DNA from: Salinispora oceanensis
GTDB taxonomy: Bacteria; Actinomycetota; Actinomycetes; Mycobacteriales; Micromonosporaceae
Direction: 5' to 3'
Length of the DNA: 64,000 bases
Assembly: GCF_000383575.1 (NCBI RefSeq)
Contig: NZ_KB911579.1
Coordinates: 1,419,875 to 1,483,874 of the forward strand
This document shows positions 38,814 through 47,164 of the stretch, piece after piece (the stretch's first letter is position 1; every line of letters starts with the position of its first letter). The notes under the pieces are model-generated. The model searched no databases. It was not told the DNA's origin and was given only the letters and a program-made list of their open reading frames with translations. A program made the translations under genes and the position numbers.

Positions 38814-39932
38814 CTACAACTCACCGAAGGTGTCGTACCGAGTACGGTCCGGCGGCACCTCATCGCCGGAGAGCACCCGCAGCGTGGCCCGGACCATCGG
38901 CGCCGACCCGGAGACATAGCAGTCATGCGCCGTCCACGGGCCGTACCGGCCGACCACCTCGGAGATGTCGCCCAGCTCACCGTCGAAGCCCTGGTCCGCG
39001 CTACACGCCGGGGTCACCGACAGCCACGGATGCCGGGCGACCAACTCCTGGAGCCCGGCCAGGCCGTAGAGGTCAAGAGGCGTACGGGCGCCGTAGAAGA
39101 CGTGCACCCAGCGGGTCCGGTTGTAGGCCGCCAGCTCCTCGACCAACGCCTTCACCGGAGCCAGGCCAACCCCGCCGGCGACACAGAGGATGTCCCGGTC
39201 CGACGCCCGATCCAGGGTCATCGACCCCATCGGCGCCGCCAAGCGCAACAGGTCACCCGGCTTCACCCGACGAACCAACGCGCCGGACAACCACCCCGCA
39301 CCCGGCGGGGTCCGGACATGGAACTCCAGCACGTTGTCGTCGTTCGGCGCGTTCGCCACCGAATAGGTGCGCCACACCCGTGGGTGGTAGCGGGGCGCCT
39401 CGATGCTGACGTACTGGCCCGCCTGCCACCGCAGCGGATGCTGGAGGGCGCGGACCGTCAACACCGCCGTGTCCGGCCCGTACCGAACGTGGGTCAGCAC
39501 CTCGGCATGCCAGAACGGTGGGTTGTCGTCCGCCGCCGCCCCCGCGAGCATCTTGCCGGAGATGGCCGCGTACGCGTCCCGCCAGGCCTGGTCGAAGGTC
39601 AGATTCCAACCGTCACCGGCGGTGCTGCGCAGGGCGTCCAGCAGGGCGACGCCCATGGTCTCGTAGTTCGTCGCCTCGACGTGGTACTTGCGGTGGTCCC
39701 GGCCCAGTGAGCGGAGGAACTCGTCGAAGCTCTCCGGGTCGTCCACCGTGTGGGCGGCGGTGATGACCGCCTCCAGCAGCCGATCACCCTGACCCGCCAT
39801 CTGCGCCGGAAAGAGCGAACGCAGCTCGGGGTCGAGCAGGAACAGCCGGGCGTAGAAGTGCTCGCTCAGCCGGTCCCGGTGCTCCTCAACCAGGGTCCAA
39901 CTCTCCTTGAGTAGCCGCGCGACATCGTCCAC
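38814..39932 (-). CDS. flavohemoprotein-like globin-reductase
   Basis: 372 residues from the GTG at 39932. The globin domain (1-135) has its proximal His in DHRKYHVEATNYETMG; the FAD domain has RTYSVANAP and the NAD domain VAGGVGLAPVKALVEEL and CYVSGSAPMV. It probably detoxifies nitric oxide or transfers electrons. An ATG at 40025 has an even better GAGGAG site and would add 31 residues of poor codon bias, reading through a perfect palindrome; I regard that part as leader or operator, but the start is uncertain. Confidence 0.88.
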   Translation of the reverse strand: MDDVARLLKESWTLVEEHRDRLSEHFYARLFLLDPELRSLFPAQMAGQGDRLLEAVITAAHTVDDPESFDEFLRSLGRDHRKYHVEATNYETMGVALLDALRSTAGDGWNLTFDQAWRDAYAAISGKMLAGAAADDNPPFWHAEVLTHVRYGPDTAVLTVRALQHPLRWQAGQYVSIEAPRYHPRVWRTYSVANAPNDDNVLEFHVRTPPGAGWLSGALVRRVKPGDLLRLAAPMGSMTLDRASDRDILCVAGGVGLAPVKALVEELAAYNRTRWVHVFYGARTPLDLYGLAGLQELVARHPWLSVTPACSADQGFDGELGDISEVVGRYGPWTAHDCYVSGSAPMVRATLRVLSGDEVPPDRTRYDTFGEL

Positions 39933-39996
39933 GGGAGCGCGCTCCTTCTCCGTACGGAAAAATGGGCAGCTACAGAATGACCACGGAGCGTGCCGC

Positions 39997-40021
39997 ACGG
40001 TCGCACAGAATGTGCGACCGT
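39997..40021. promoter_or_regulatory. perfect 11-bp palindrome in front of the flavohemoprotein gene
   Basis: Arms at 39997-40007 and 40011-40021 are exact reverse complements around GAA. It sits 65-90 bp upstream of the preferred start, between the divergent flavohemoprotein and CPBP protease genes, a natural operator position. A hairpin in the 5' leader is the alternative. Confidence 0.7.
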
Positions 40022-40075
40022 TCATGAGGTCTCCTCGGTGCCACGATCAGGAGTCGGGTCAGGCACAGTGGTGCG

Positions 40076-40846
40076 GTGACCCTCGATCTGGACCGACCGC
40101 TGACCCGCCGGACGCTGAGCACCGAGACGTGGCTGGTCCTCGGCTTGTCGCTCGGCCAGTCGGCCGTCTACGCCCTGACCTCGATCGTCGCCAAACTCAC
40201 CGCCGAGGGACCGCTGTCGGCACAGACCGCCGCCCTCAACACCTCCCGGTCCGAGCGGCCCTACCTCGACCTCACGTACCAGCTACTCGGGATCAGCTTC
40301 GCCCTGTTACCGGTGCTGCTCGCCGTACACCTGCTGGCGCGCAACCCCGGCGATCCGGGCCGGACTCTCGGCCTGGACGCCCGGCGGCCCGGCCAGGACC
40401 TCGTCCGCGGCGCCGGCCTGGCCGCGCTGATCGGCCTGCCCGGCCTGGCCCTGTTCTGGGCCGCGGCGCAGCTCGGGCTCAACGCGACACTGGTGCCCGC
40501 CGCGCTGCCGGACATCTGGTGGGCAGCACCAGTGTTGATCTTCGCGGCCGTGCAGAACGCGGTACTGGAAGAAGTGATCGTGGTTGGCTACCTCGTCACC
40601 CGACTGCGGCAGCTCCAGTGGCGACTCGGTGCGGTCGTCGCCACCAGTGCGCTACTCCGCGGCTCCTACCACCTCTACCAGGGCTTCGGCGCGTTCGTCG
40701 GCAACGCGGTCATGGGCGTCATCTTCAGCCTGTACTTCCTCCGAACCCGACGGGTGATGCCGCTGGTGGTGGCGCACACACTCCTGGACATCGTGGCCTT
40801 TGTCGGCTACGCGACGCTGCCGGAGGAGTGGTTCGACTGGCTCTGA
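40076..40846 (+). CDS. CPBP-family intramembrane metalloprotease
   Basis: 256 residues from a GTG start with about seven membrane helices. The CPBP motifs are EEVIVVGYLVTRL (the usual Arg after EExxx is replaced by Val), the His in RGSYHLYQGFGAF and HTLLDIVAF. Such proteases act on membrane substrates or protect against peptides. It is divergent from the flavohemoprotein gene. Confidence 0.87.
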   Translation: MTLDLDRPLTRRTLSTETWLVLGLSLGQSAVYALTSIVAKLTAEGPLSAQTAALNTSRSERPYLDLTYQLLGISFALLPVLLAVHLLARNPGDPGRTLGLDARRPGQDLVRGAGLAALIGLPGLALFWAAAQLGLNATLVPAALPDIWWAAPVLIFAAVQNAVLEEVIVVGYLVTRLRQLQWRLGAVVATSALLRGSYHLYQGFGAFVGNAVMGVIFSLYFLRTRRVMPLVVAHTLLDIVAFVGYATLPEEWFDWL

Positions 40847-40890
40847 GGTCCGCGGCAATCCGACCTCCGGCCGGCCCGCGGGTAGTCGCT

Positions 40891-40920
40891 TTGCTCCCGG
40901 CGGGCGAGGCCCTGTATTCT
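40891..40920 (+). promoter_or_regulatory. candidate promoter of the tRNA-Ser gene
   Basis: TTGCTC (40891-40896) and TATTCT (40915-40920) are separated by 18 bases, and the mature tRNA begins 30 bases later. Confidence 0.5.
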
Positions 40921-40949
40921 CAACCCCCGGTGGCCTGCGAGGCCGCCAG

Positions 40950-41040
40950 GGAGACTTCGCCTAGTCTGGTCTATGGCGCCGCACTGCTAATGCGGTTGGG
41001 GTTTTAAAGCCCCTCCCGGGTTCGAATCCCGGAGTCTCCG
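40950..41040 (+). tRNA. tRNA-Ser (GCT)
   Basis: Class II tRNA of 91 nt. The acceptor stem pairs GGAGACT with AGTCTCC; the anticodon stem encloses CTGCTAA with anticodon GCT at 40986-40988; a long variable arm and the TTCGAAT T-loop follow. It has no encoded CCA. Confidence 0.95.
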
Positions 41041-41075
41041 CGCGAAAGTCGGTCGTGTAGGCTGACCAAGCACCA

Positions 41076-41148
41076 GCGCCCGTAGCTCAACGGATAGAGC
41101 ATCTGACTACGGATCAGAAGGTTAGGGGTTCGAATCCCTTCGGGCGCG
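41076..41148 (+). tRNA. tRNA-Arg (ACG), integration target
   Basis: 73 nt. The acceptor GCGCCCG pairs with CGGGCGC, the anticodon loop is CTACGGA with ACG at 41109-41111, and the T-loop is TTCGAAT. The gene is complete here, and its 3' part is duplicated at 60598-60643, showing that it is the attachment site of an integrated element. Confidence 0.96.
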
Positions 41149-41150
41149 CA
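41105..41150 (+). repeat. attachment site (left copy) inside tRNA-Arg
   Basis: A 46-bp stretch from the anticodon stem to two bases past the tRNA end is repeated without mismatch at 60598-60643 in the same orientation. The two copies bound the island. Confidence 0.93.
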
Positions 41151-41157
41151 AGATCGT

Positions 41158-41195
41158 AAGGCGCTTGACCTGCAAGAACAGGGGTCAAGCGCCTT
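41158..41195 (+). terminator. rho-independent terminator after tRNA-Arg
   Basis: Perfect 13-bp arms at 41158-41170 and 41183-41195 are followed by TTTGCTTTG. It lies just inside the island and supplies the terminator for the tRNA gene. A different hairpin has the same place after the second att copy. Confidence 0.85.
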
Positions 41196-41530
41196 TGCTT
41201 TGTCGTCCCTAGTGGACGGTTGGGTGCTCGGTGGGTGCTCGTGCGACGCGCATCCCCTCCGTCCCGCTCCGTCCCGGTGGCAGCCAGTCCTGTACCAATG
41301 GGTTTTGATCATGGTTCCCCCCTTTCGGCCTACGAGCCCAGAAACGAGACGGCGAGGTGGGCCCGCACCCTGGTCGGGTGTCGCGGCGCTGGCGGTACGT
41401 CTTCGTCAATCTCTCCGGCTTGCGGGCGCCGGCATGTCCCTGTCGCTGACATCCGTTAATGTCAACGTGCCGTTAGAAAATATAGAAAGCGGTGATCCCC
41501 TTCCTCCGATCGCGATGGAGGTCCTCCCCC
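41196..41530. other. left arm of the island, no gene
   Basis: No supported gene. A repeat, GGGTGCTC followed 11 bases later by a second GGGTGCTC, lies at about 41221-41239 and has a near copy at about 60370-60390 at the other end; both could be integrase arm sites. An AT-richer patch precedes the regulator gene (about 41455-41500) and is a likely promoter. Confidence 0.5.
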
Positions 41531-41956
41531 TTGGACCCTCAGCAACTCAAGGACGTGAAGCGGGCGCTTGGACGGCGGCTGGCCGCGTGGCGCAAGACGC
41601 GTGGCCTGATTCAGGATGACGTGGCGCGGCTGGTGAACAGCACTCGAAGCACGGTGGCCGGGGTCGAACGCGGCGAGCAGGTGGTCGACCGGGTCTTCTG
41701 GGTGCAGTGCGAGTCACTTCTCCACGCCGGTGGCGAGCAATCGCCGGAGGTGATGACCTGGGTGCAGTGGCAGGAGGTTGTCGACCTTGCAGAAAGTGAC
41801 GGGCCAGCTCGATCTGCTGAGCTTCCGCGCGCTGGTCCTCCGGGTTCTCGACGGGTAAGGGGTCAACCAAAGGCGCGTAGGGGGCTGGCGGAGGTACGTC
41901 GCAGGCAGTCGGCCGGTTCGTTTCGCTCCGGCCGACAGTGGACAGCGTTGAGATAG
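41531..41956 (+). CDS. small XRE-like helix-turn-helix regulator
   Basis: About 141 residues from the TTG at 41531, preceded by GGAGG at 41517-41521. Residues 5-60 form a Cro/XRE helix-turn-helix (RLAAWRKTRGLIQDDVARLVNSTRSTVAGVE). The C-terminal 60 residues are Arg/Gly/Pro-rich and may be partly spurious. It is the first gene inside the island, and such regulators often control island or toxin genes. Confidence 0.65.
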   Translation: MDPQQLKDVKRALGRRLAAWRKTRGLIQDDVARLVNSTRSTVAGVERGEQVVDRVFWVQCESLLHAGGEQSPEVMTWVQWQEVVDLAESDGPARSAELPRAGPPGSRRVRGQPKARRGLAEVRRRQSAGSFRSGRQWTALR

Positions 41957-42319
41957 ACCGCCTGAGGAGCCCGGCAACGGGTCTCGAGGTCAAGCAACGT
42001 GACCGGCCTGCCGCCTCCGCTAGCGAGAGAGCTGGTCAGGGCGGCCACGGGGGAAGCCGCCCTGACCAGCGATTCCGCATACGGTACGAGCAATCTAGTC
42101 GAAGAGCAACCGGCGGAGCGGCAGGCTGAGCCAACAGCACGCCCTCGCAGAACGCTGGGGCCATACGGCCCTGACGGGACCACTGGACTGGCTTGTGACC
42201 TCCACCGGCAGCACCGGTCGCGTTTCGAAAGGCACCGGTTTCTCCGCCGGGCCGTTGAGGGCGTGTAGCGGCATCGACCGGCCGGTACGCTTTCGTTTCA
42301 TGTGCCGGGGAGCCGGCCG
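41957..42319. other. 363-bp region without a supported gene
   Basis: Short open frames of 60-90 codons exist, but none has a good ribosome binding site or recognisable sequence. It probably contains the promoter of the toxin gene. Confidence 0.45.
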
Positions 42320-43060
42320 GTGAGCATGGCCTCGGTCGCTGCCGGGCTGCGCACGGTCCTGGACGGCATCGCCCGGACACGGGCAGGGGCGGCGGCTGGT
42401 ATCGAGGCGGCGGTCCGGGCCCGCGATCGGCTCACCGCAGTAACCGCGTCCAGTCGGCACGCGCTGGTCGACCAAGCCTTGCAGCACGTCACGGCCGCGA
42501 TCGAGCGCCTACAGGTGGCAGACCGGGACGCGGCCCTGGCGGCAGCTGCCCTTGTAGCGTATGGCCGCACTCTCGGCATCAGCCTCCCGGCACCACCCCC
42601 AGCATCGGCTCCGACGCGCGGCGCTGCCACGCTGCCGTCCTGGATCCGGCAGGCCGGACAGGATCTGCCCACTCGCCCCGACGATCACGGCCCGACCCAC
42701 GGCCAGGCATTCGACTCGACCGGACGCCCGCTATCGGCCGAGCCCTGGAAAAGCGGACGCAACATCGCATCTACCAGCGACCTACGTCCGATTCCCGGGC
42801 TGAAGGGGTTTCCCTGGACTCTCACCGATCACGTGGAGTCACGCGCCGCCCAGCAGATGCGCCGTCCCGGCGCACCGCGCGAGGTCAGTCTCGTGGTCAA
42901 CAAAGAGCCCTGCACCGACGACCCGTACGGTTGCGATCGGATACTGCGACACATCATCCCGACGGGTTCGCGTCTCACGATCTACGTGCAAGATCCGAAC
43001 GCTCCGGCTGGGGTGCGAACGGTCGGCCAGTACGAGGGAACCGGAAAGGGGATCGTGTAG
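42320..43060 (+). CDS. deaminase-type polymorphic toxin (SCP1.201/DddA-like)
   Basis: 246 residues from the GTG at 42320, with GGGGAG eight bases upstream. Residues 1-90 are alanine-rich amphipathic helices like the export or trafficking domains of WXG/LXG-type toxins. Residues 140-246 resemble the SCP1.201-like deaminase group: a tryptophan-threonine segment, then H171-V-E173 (zinc ligand and proton shuttle), and PCTDDPYGC with Cys198 and Cys205 completing the zinc site. Relatives deaminate cytosine in DNA; the DddA resemblance is by motif only. The next gene overlaps its stop by one base and is Imm1-like, which strongly supports a toxin role. Confidence 0.82.
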   Translation: MSMASVAAGLRTVLDGIARTRAGAAAGIEAAVRARDRLTAVTASSRHALVDQALQHVTAAIERLQVADRDAALAAAALVAYGRTLGISLPAPPPASAPTRGAATLPSWIRQAGQDLPTRPDDHGPTHGQAFDSTGRPLSAEPWKSGRNIASTSDLRPIPGLKGFPWTLTDHVESRAAQQMRRPGAPREVSLVVNKEPCTDDPYGCDRILRHIIPTGSRLTIYVQDPNAPAGVRTVGQYEGTGKGIV

Positions 43061-43491
43061 TGAGCTACGTCGTCACGTGGGGCCGGGGTAACCGCCGGCC
43101 CGGCTCCACCATCGCGGAGGTGGACACCGCCCTCAACGACGCCGCCGCGTCCGGTGTTCCGCACGTCGTCGGGATCTACCCGCCGCAGCACCTAGCTAGT
43201 GACGCTTCTCCATGGGACGCACCGCTGCCACCGGCGCTGCAGATCGGCGTGGGACATCCGGACCGGTCGTTTGTACTCTGGCTCGGCCCCGAAGGCGGGA
43301 TCGGCGTCGAGGCGGGTGCCCCACCCTGGCCGGACGACACCCCGGACATCGCGTTCGACTACGGCGGCGACGCCGTTTTCGCCGGCCCCGACCGAGCGCG
43401 GGTCACACCGGACACCGCTCGGCAGGCCGCTCGCGAGTTCGTCCGCACCGGCCAGCGACCGACCTGCGTGCAGTGGACAAGCGAACAGTAG
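43060..43491 (+). CDS. Imm1-family immunity protein
   Basis: 143 residues from the GTG that overlaps the toxin TAG by one base (TAGTG); GGAAAGGGG inside the toxin gene is the binding site. Typical Imm1 features are FVLWLGPEGGIGVEAG in the middle and REFVRTGQRPTCVQW at the end. Imm1 proteins protect against deaminase toxins by binding them, so overlap and pairing fit. It should be cytoplasmic. Confidence 0.85.
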   Translation: MSYVVTWGRGNRRPGSTIAEVDTALNDAAASGVPHVVGIYPPQHLASDASPWDAPLPPALQIGVGHPDRSFVLWLGPEGGIGVEAGAPPWPDDTPDIAFDYGGDAVFAGPDRARVTPDTARQAAREFVRTGQRPTCVQWTSEQ

Positions 43492-43737
43492 GCTAGAAAC
43501 GGCCTGCTCTAAGCTCACATCGTTGATGGCTGGTTGCCGCCATTTCACAGTGTCTTTGAGCCCCGTGTGTGCCCGGCAGACTCCTTGACCCCCAGGCAAC
43601 AACCAAGCCCCTCCCACCAGCCATTACACATCATCGAGCTGGATCCGAACGTCCATCGAAGTCCGTCCACCAGGGTACGACCTAGTCGTCACCCAGTTAG
43701 TCACTCGCCAGAGCCAGGGCTGGGCAAGTTGCTGCAA

Positions 43738-44046
43738 TCAGCCCGCATCATTCGAACCAGACCGTCTACGCTGAATTTCTACCTTGACCTCCAACGCCCG
43801 CCGCTGCAACGGCAACGCCTCCTCCGCCCGCCCCAGACCCCCCAACGTGCCCGCCAAGTTGTCCATCCGGAGCGCGATGGTGGGGTGTCCCGCCGGCAAC
43901 ACTGCCTCGCTGATCTCCAACGCCCGCCGCTGCAACGGCAACGCCTCCTCCGCCCGCCCCAGACCCCCCAACGTGCCCGCCAAGTTATCCAACCGGAGCG
44001 CGATGGTGGGGTGTCCCGCCGGCAACACTGCCTCGCTGATCTCCAA
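43738..44046 (-). pseudogene. TPR-repeat protein fragment
   Basis: About 100 residues with two almost identical 42-residue tetratricopeptide units (GHPTIALRLDNLAGTLGGLGRAEEALPLQRRALEISEAVLPA style), encoded by 126-bp DNA repeats at 43789-43914 and 43915-44040. These are the kind found at the C-terminus of large NB-ARC/TPR proteins; the rest of such a gene is missing. Upstream the frame runs into an integrase fragment with no start codon, so this is debris joined by recombination. Confidence 0.8.
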
Positions 44047-44266
44047 CGCCCGCTTGTCAGCTTGGAGGGCCTGGCCGTACCTGGCCTGCGTGCAGTACCT
44101 ATCAATAGTCTGCTGCGAGACGTGTTCCTCGGCGGTGATCTCCTCAATCCACAGGTCCGCGAGGGTGTTGATGTGGGTGTCCCTGGTGATTTCGTCGTCG
44201 TTGGGTGCGATGCGGTCACGTAGCTTGGCCTGCAGAGCGGCTTGGGTAACAGCCTGCTAACCAAGA
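44047..44266 (-). pseudogene. tyrosine integrase N-terminal fragment, in frame with the TPR fragment
   Basis: The open frame upstream of the TPR unit reads ALQAKLRDRIAPNDDE, then THINTLADLWIEE and VSQQTIDRY. This is the N-terminal region before the catalytic core of actinobacterial tyrosine recombinases. It starts at a TAG near 44267 and has no start codon. It joins the TPR sequence around 44070-44090. The matching kind of C-terminal half is fused to an acyltransferase at 60777-61230. Confidence 0.7.
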
Positions 44267-45819
44267 ACCTCGACCGAGGGCTGGTCGACGAGGTCCACTG
44301 GCTCAACGACCGCGAGGCGTTCGAGGCCACCGAGGCGCTGGCGCGTGAGCAGCAGGTCTTCGCGGGCAACACGTCCGGCTCGGTCTACCGTGTGTTGGGA
44401 CACGTCGCGGCACGGGCTCATCCGGGAGAGCGGATCGTCGGGATCTTCCCAGACCGGGGCGATCGTTATGCCGGAACCGTCTACAACCGGGACTACTGGA
44501 CGGAGAAGGGGGTGGACGCGTTGCCGTCCCGCAGCGCGCCCACCCTGATCGGCTATGGCACCCCCACCGAGGCGTGGGCACGCGCGGAGGTCGCCGTGGA
44601 CGTCCCGCGGCACCTTCTCTTCGTCGAGGCGAACACCAGCGGCACCGGGATGCTGGCGATGCGCTCCGCACGGGAGCTGGGACTGGTTCCAGTGCTGCTG
44701 ACCGGTGAGCCGGCTCGGTACGCCGGGCTGGAGCAGAGCGGGTGCCGGGTGCTGACCTGCGACACCAATTCGGTGGCCGGGTTGCGGGCGGCGATCCTCG
44801 ACGGTTTCCGTCGTGAGGAGATCGCAGGGCTGACCACCACCAGTGACTTCTACGTGCCCACGGCCGCCCGGCTCGCCCGGTGGCTCGGCCTGCCGGCGAA
44901 CCCGGTCGAGGCGGTGACGCTCTGCCGGGACAAGGCGGAGCTGCGGGAGACCCTGGCTGCGGCGGGCGTCCGTCAACCGCGGTTCGCGGTGTTGACCGAC
45001 CCTGCCGGACCGGTCGATCAGGTGGGGTTTCCCTGTGTGGTGAAGCCCTCCGACGACTCGGGCTCCACCAACGTCCTGCTCTGTGGCGATGCCGACCAGG
45101 CCCGCGCTCAGACTCGCCGGATCATCGAGCTGCGCACCAACGTCCGTGGTCTCCCGACGGCCCGGACGGCACTCGTCGAGGAGTTCCTCGACGGCCCGGA
45201 GTTCAGCGTCGAGATGTTCGGTTGGAACGGCCGCACCGAATGCCTCGGCATCACCGCCAAACAGGTGGGCGAGCTGCCGTACTTCGTGGAGACCGGCCAT
45301 CTGTTCCCGGCCGACCTGCCACCCCGGACGGCTGCGACGATCGTCGATGTGGTGCGCTCCGCCCTCGTCGCCTGCGGCATGCGGCTCGGTCCCTCACACA
45401 CGGAGGTCAGACTGACCGAGAACGGTCCGGCGATCATCGAGATCAACCCGAGACTGGCCGGCGGCATGATCCCCGAGCTGATGCGCCTGACCACCGGGAT
45501 TGACCTGATCGAGCAGCAGCTGCGGGTCGCCGCCGGGTTGCCTCCGGTGCTCGCCGCGCGGCCGTCCGGTCACGCCGGCATCAGGTTCCTGCTCGCCGAC
45601 CGGGAGGGCCTCCTCACGGTGGTCGACGGCGTGGCGAGCGCTGAGCGACTTCCCGGCGTCGAGCGGGTCACCCTCACCACCCGGCCGGGCACCCCGGTCC
45701 GTCCGCCCCGCCACGCGTACGACCGCTTGGGTTACGTGATCGCCCGTGGCGCCTCCCCGGAAGAAGTGACCCAGACCCTTGACCTGGCCCTCAAGGAGAT
45801 TCGTCTGACAGTGGCCTGA
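44242..45819 (+). pseudogene. PLP-enzyme C-terminal piece fused to ATP-grasp ligase
   Basis: 525 codons from a TTG without a convincing binding site. Residues 1-105 equal the last third of a cysteine synthase-type enzyme (TKNLDRGLVDEV, FAGNTSGSVYRVL, PDRGDRY); the PLP lysine part is missing because the sequence starts at the junction with the integrase fragment. Residues 120-525 form a complete ATP-grasp ligase (FPCVVKPSDDSGSTNV, VEEFLDGPEFSVEMF, IIEINPRLAGGMI). ATP-grasp enzymes join amino acids or make amides in secondary metabolism. The fusion itself may be natural; the N-terminal loss makes this copy probably inactive as a two-domain enzyme. Confidence 0.75.
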
Positions 45820-46231
45820 CTCGACGCCGTGCCTACTTCATGCACGCCGCACGGGACATCAGCCACTGCACTGGTCCTACCTGGTGTCGGTGGCTAGTCG
45901 GGGCAGCGCGACACGTCCGTCACCTGGGCGAATTCGTACGCCACTCCCCGTGGGCCCGACCGCGAAATCGGGGTTTGACCTCATCTTAGGTAGAGGTTTT
46001 ACCGTGGGCCGGCAGGGACCCGAGGGCGTTCTGCCCACCGGGGCACTCCGCGGGGAGGGAGGCGCCGACACGCGTGGGCATGGCTGGCCCAGGCGACACC
46101 CGGTACCGCACGGTCGGGGATCCGCTCCAGCGGTTCCAGGTGGACCAACCGGCCCTCCTGTCCCCTGTCAGAACCACATCCAACGAAGCGCCCGGTCCAA
46201 CAGCTGTGACACGAAGGGAATCAGAACCAGC
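45820..46231. other. 412-bp gene-free region
   Basis: No supported gene on either strand. It contains a MerR-type promoter at about 45975-46005, upstream of the oxidoreductase gene. Confidence 0.5.
45975..46005 (+). promoter_or_regulatory. MerR-type promoter with central dyad
   Basis: TTGACC at 45975-45980 is followed by the dyad ACCTC (45978-45982) and GAGGT (45993-45997), with a -10-like TACCGT at 46000-46005, giving the long 19-base spacer that MerR-family activators correct. No MerR gene lies nearby, so the regulator would be elsewhere or lost. Confidence 0.5.
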
Positions 46232-47164
46232 ATGAAGGCAGCAGGTTTCTCCACGTTCGGTGGACCCGAGGTCCTGGATCTGATCGAGGTTCCGGCCCCA
46301 CAGGCCGGCCCGGGTCAGGTACGGGTACGGGTCAAGGCCGCCGGAGTGCAGCCGTTCGACATCGGCATCCGGCAGGGCTGGGCCCCACCGTCGATCGACC
46401 CGACCCTGCCCCGGATCCCGGGCAACGAGTTCTCCGGTCTGGTGGACCAGGTCGGTGATGGTGTGACCGGCTTCCCGACCGGCACCCCGGTGCTCGGCTA
46501 CAGCCTGCTCGGCAGCTACGCCGAGTACGTCGTCGTGCCGGCTGACCAGATCGTCGTCAAGCCGGAGGTGCTGCCGTGGGAGATGGCGGGTGGCTTCTCC
46601 GGCAACGCCCAGGGCGCTCACATGGCTCTCGAGGCGATGACCATCCGGCCGGGTGACACCGTCCTGGTTCACGGCGCCGCGGGGGGGCTCGGCACCTTCG
46701 CGGTGCAGCTCGCCCGGGCCTGGGGCGCGACCGCCGTCATCGGCACCGCCAGTGAGGCCAACCACGACTACCTACGCGCCATCGGCGCCATCCCGGTGGC
46801 GTACGGCGACGGACTGCTCGACCGGCTCCGCGCGGTGGCACCCGACGGCGCCGACGCCGCGCTCGACGCGGCCGGCCCGGAGGCACTGTACGCCTCCGTC
46901 GAACTGGTCAAGGACCGCAACCGAATCCGCACCATGGTCTCCGACGAGGCCGCCGAGGAGCTTGGCATCCCTGCTCTGGGTCCGGGTCGTTCCGCCGCCC
47001 GGCTCGGCGAGATGGTCGACCTGTACACGCAGGACAAGTTCAAGCTGCACGTCCGGCACGCGTACCCGCTCGCGGAGGCTGCGGCGGCGCACCGTGACGT
47101 CGAGAGCGGACACGGCCGCGGCAAGATCGTGCTACTCGCCGACGACACGGGCAACACGCGGTAA
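46232..47164 (+). CDS. medium-chain NADP-dependent quinone oxidoreductase
   Basis: 310 residues from the ATG at 46232. It is a zinc-free MDR enzyme: GroES-like domain first, then the Rossmann domain with VLVHGAAGGLGTFAVQLARAWG at about residues 146-165. Such reductases act on quinones or enones. Its stop is directly followed by the glycosyltransferase pseudogene. A MerR-like promoter lies about 230 bp upstream. Confidence 0.9.
   Translation: MKAAGFSTFGGPEVLDLIEVPAPQAGPGQVRVRVKAAGVQPFDIGIRQGWAPPSIDPTLPRIPGNEFSGLVDQVGDGVTGFPTGTPVLGYSLLGSYAEYVVVPADQIVVKPEVLPWEMAGGFSGNAQGAHMALEAMTIRPGDTVLVHGAAGGLGTFAVQLARAWGATAVIGTASEANHDYLRAIGAIPVAYGDGLLDRLRAVAPDGADAALDAAGPEALYASVELVKDRNRIRTMVSDEAAEELGIPALGPGRSAARLGEMVDLYTQDKFKLHVRHAYPLAEAAAAHRDVESGHGRGKIVLLADDTGNTR

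Noticed and set aside
40847..41007. Plus-strand frame from 39907 continuing over the tRNA-Ser region
   Set aside because: It is a shadow of the CPBP protease gene and then crosses the tRNA promoter; no protein features were seen.
41004..41312. Minus-strand frame with the phrase APEGIRTPNLLIRS over the tRNA genes
   Set aside because: It is the antisense of tRNA-Arg, a well known false protein annotation in actinobacteria. The similar frame at 60332-61075 arises from the duplicated att copy.
43789..44040. Regular direct repeats that look like a CRISPR or minisatellite
   Set aside because: The period is exactly 126 bp, the units encode 42-residue TPR motifs and there are no unique spacers, so it is a coding repeat.
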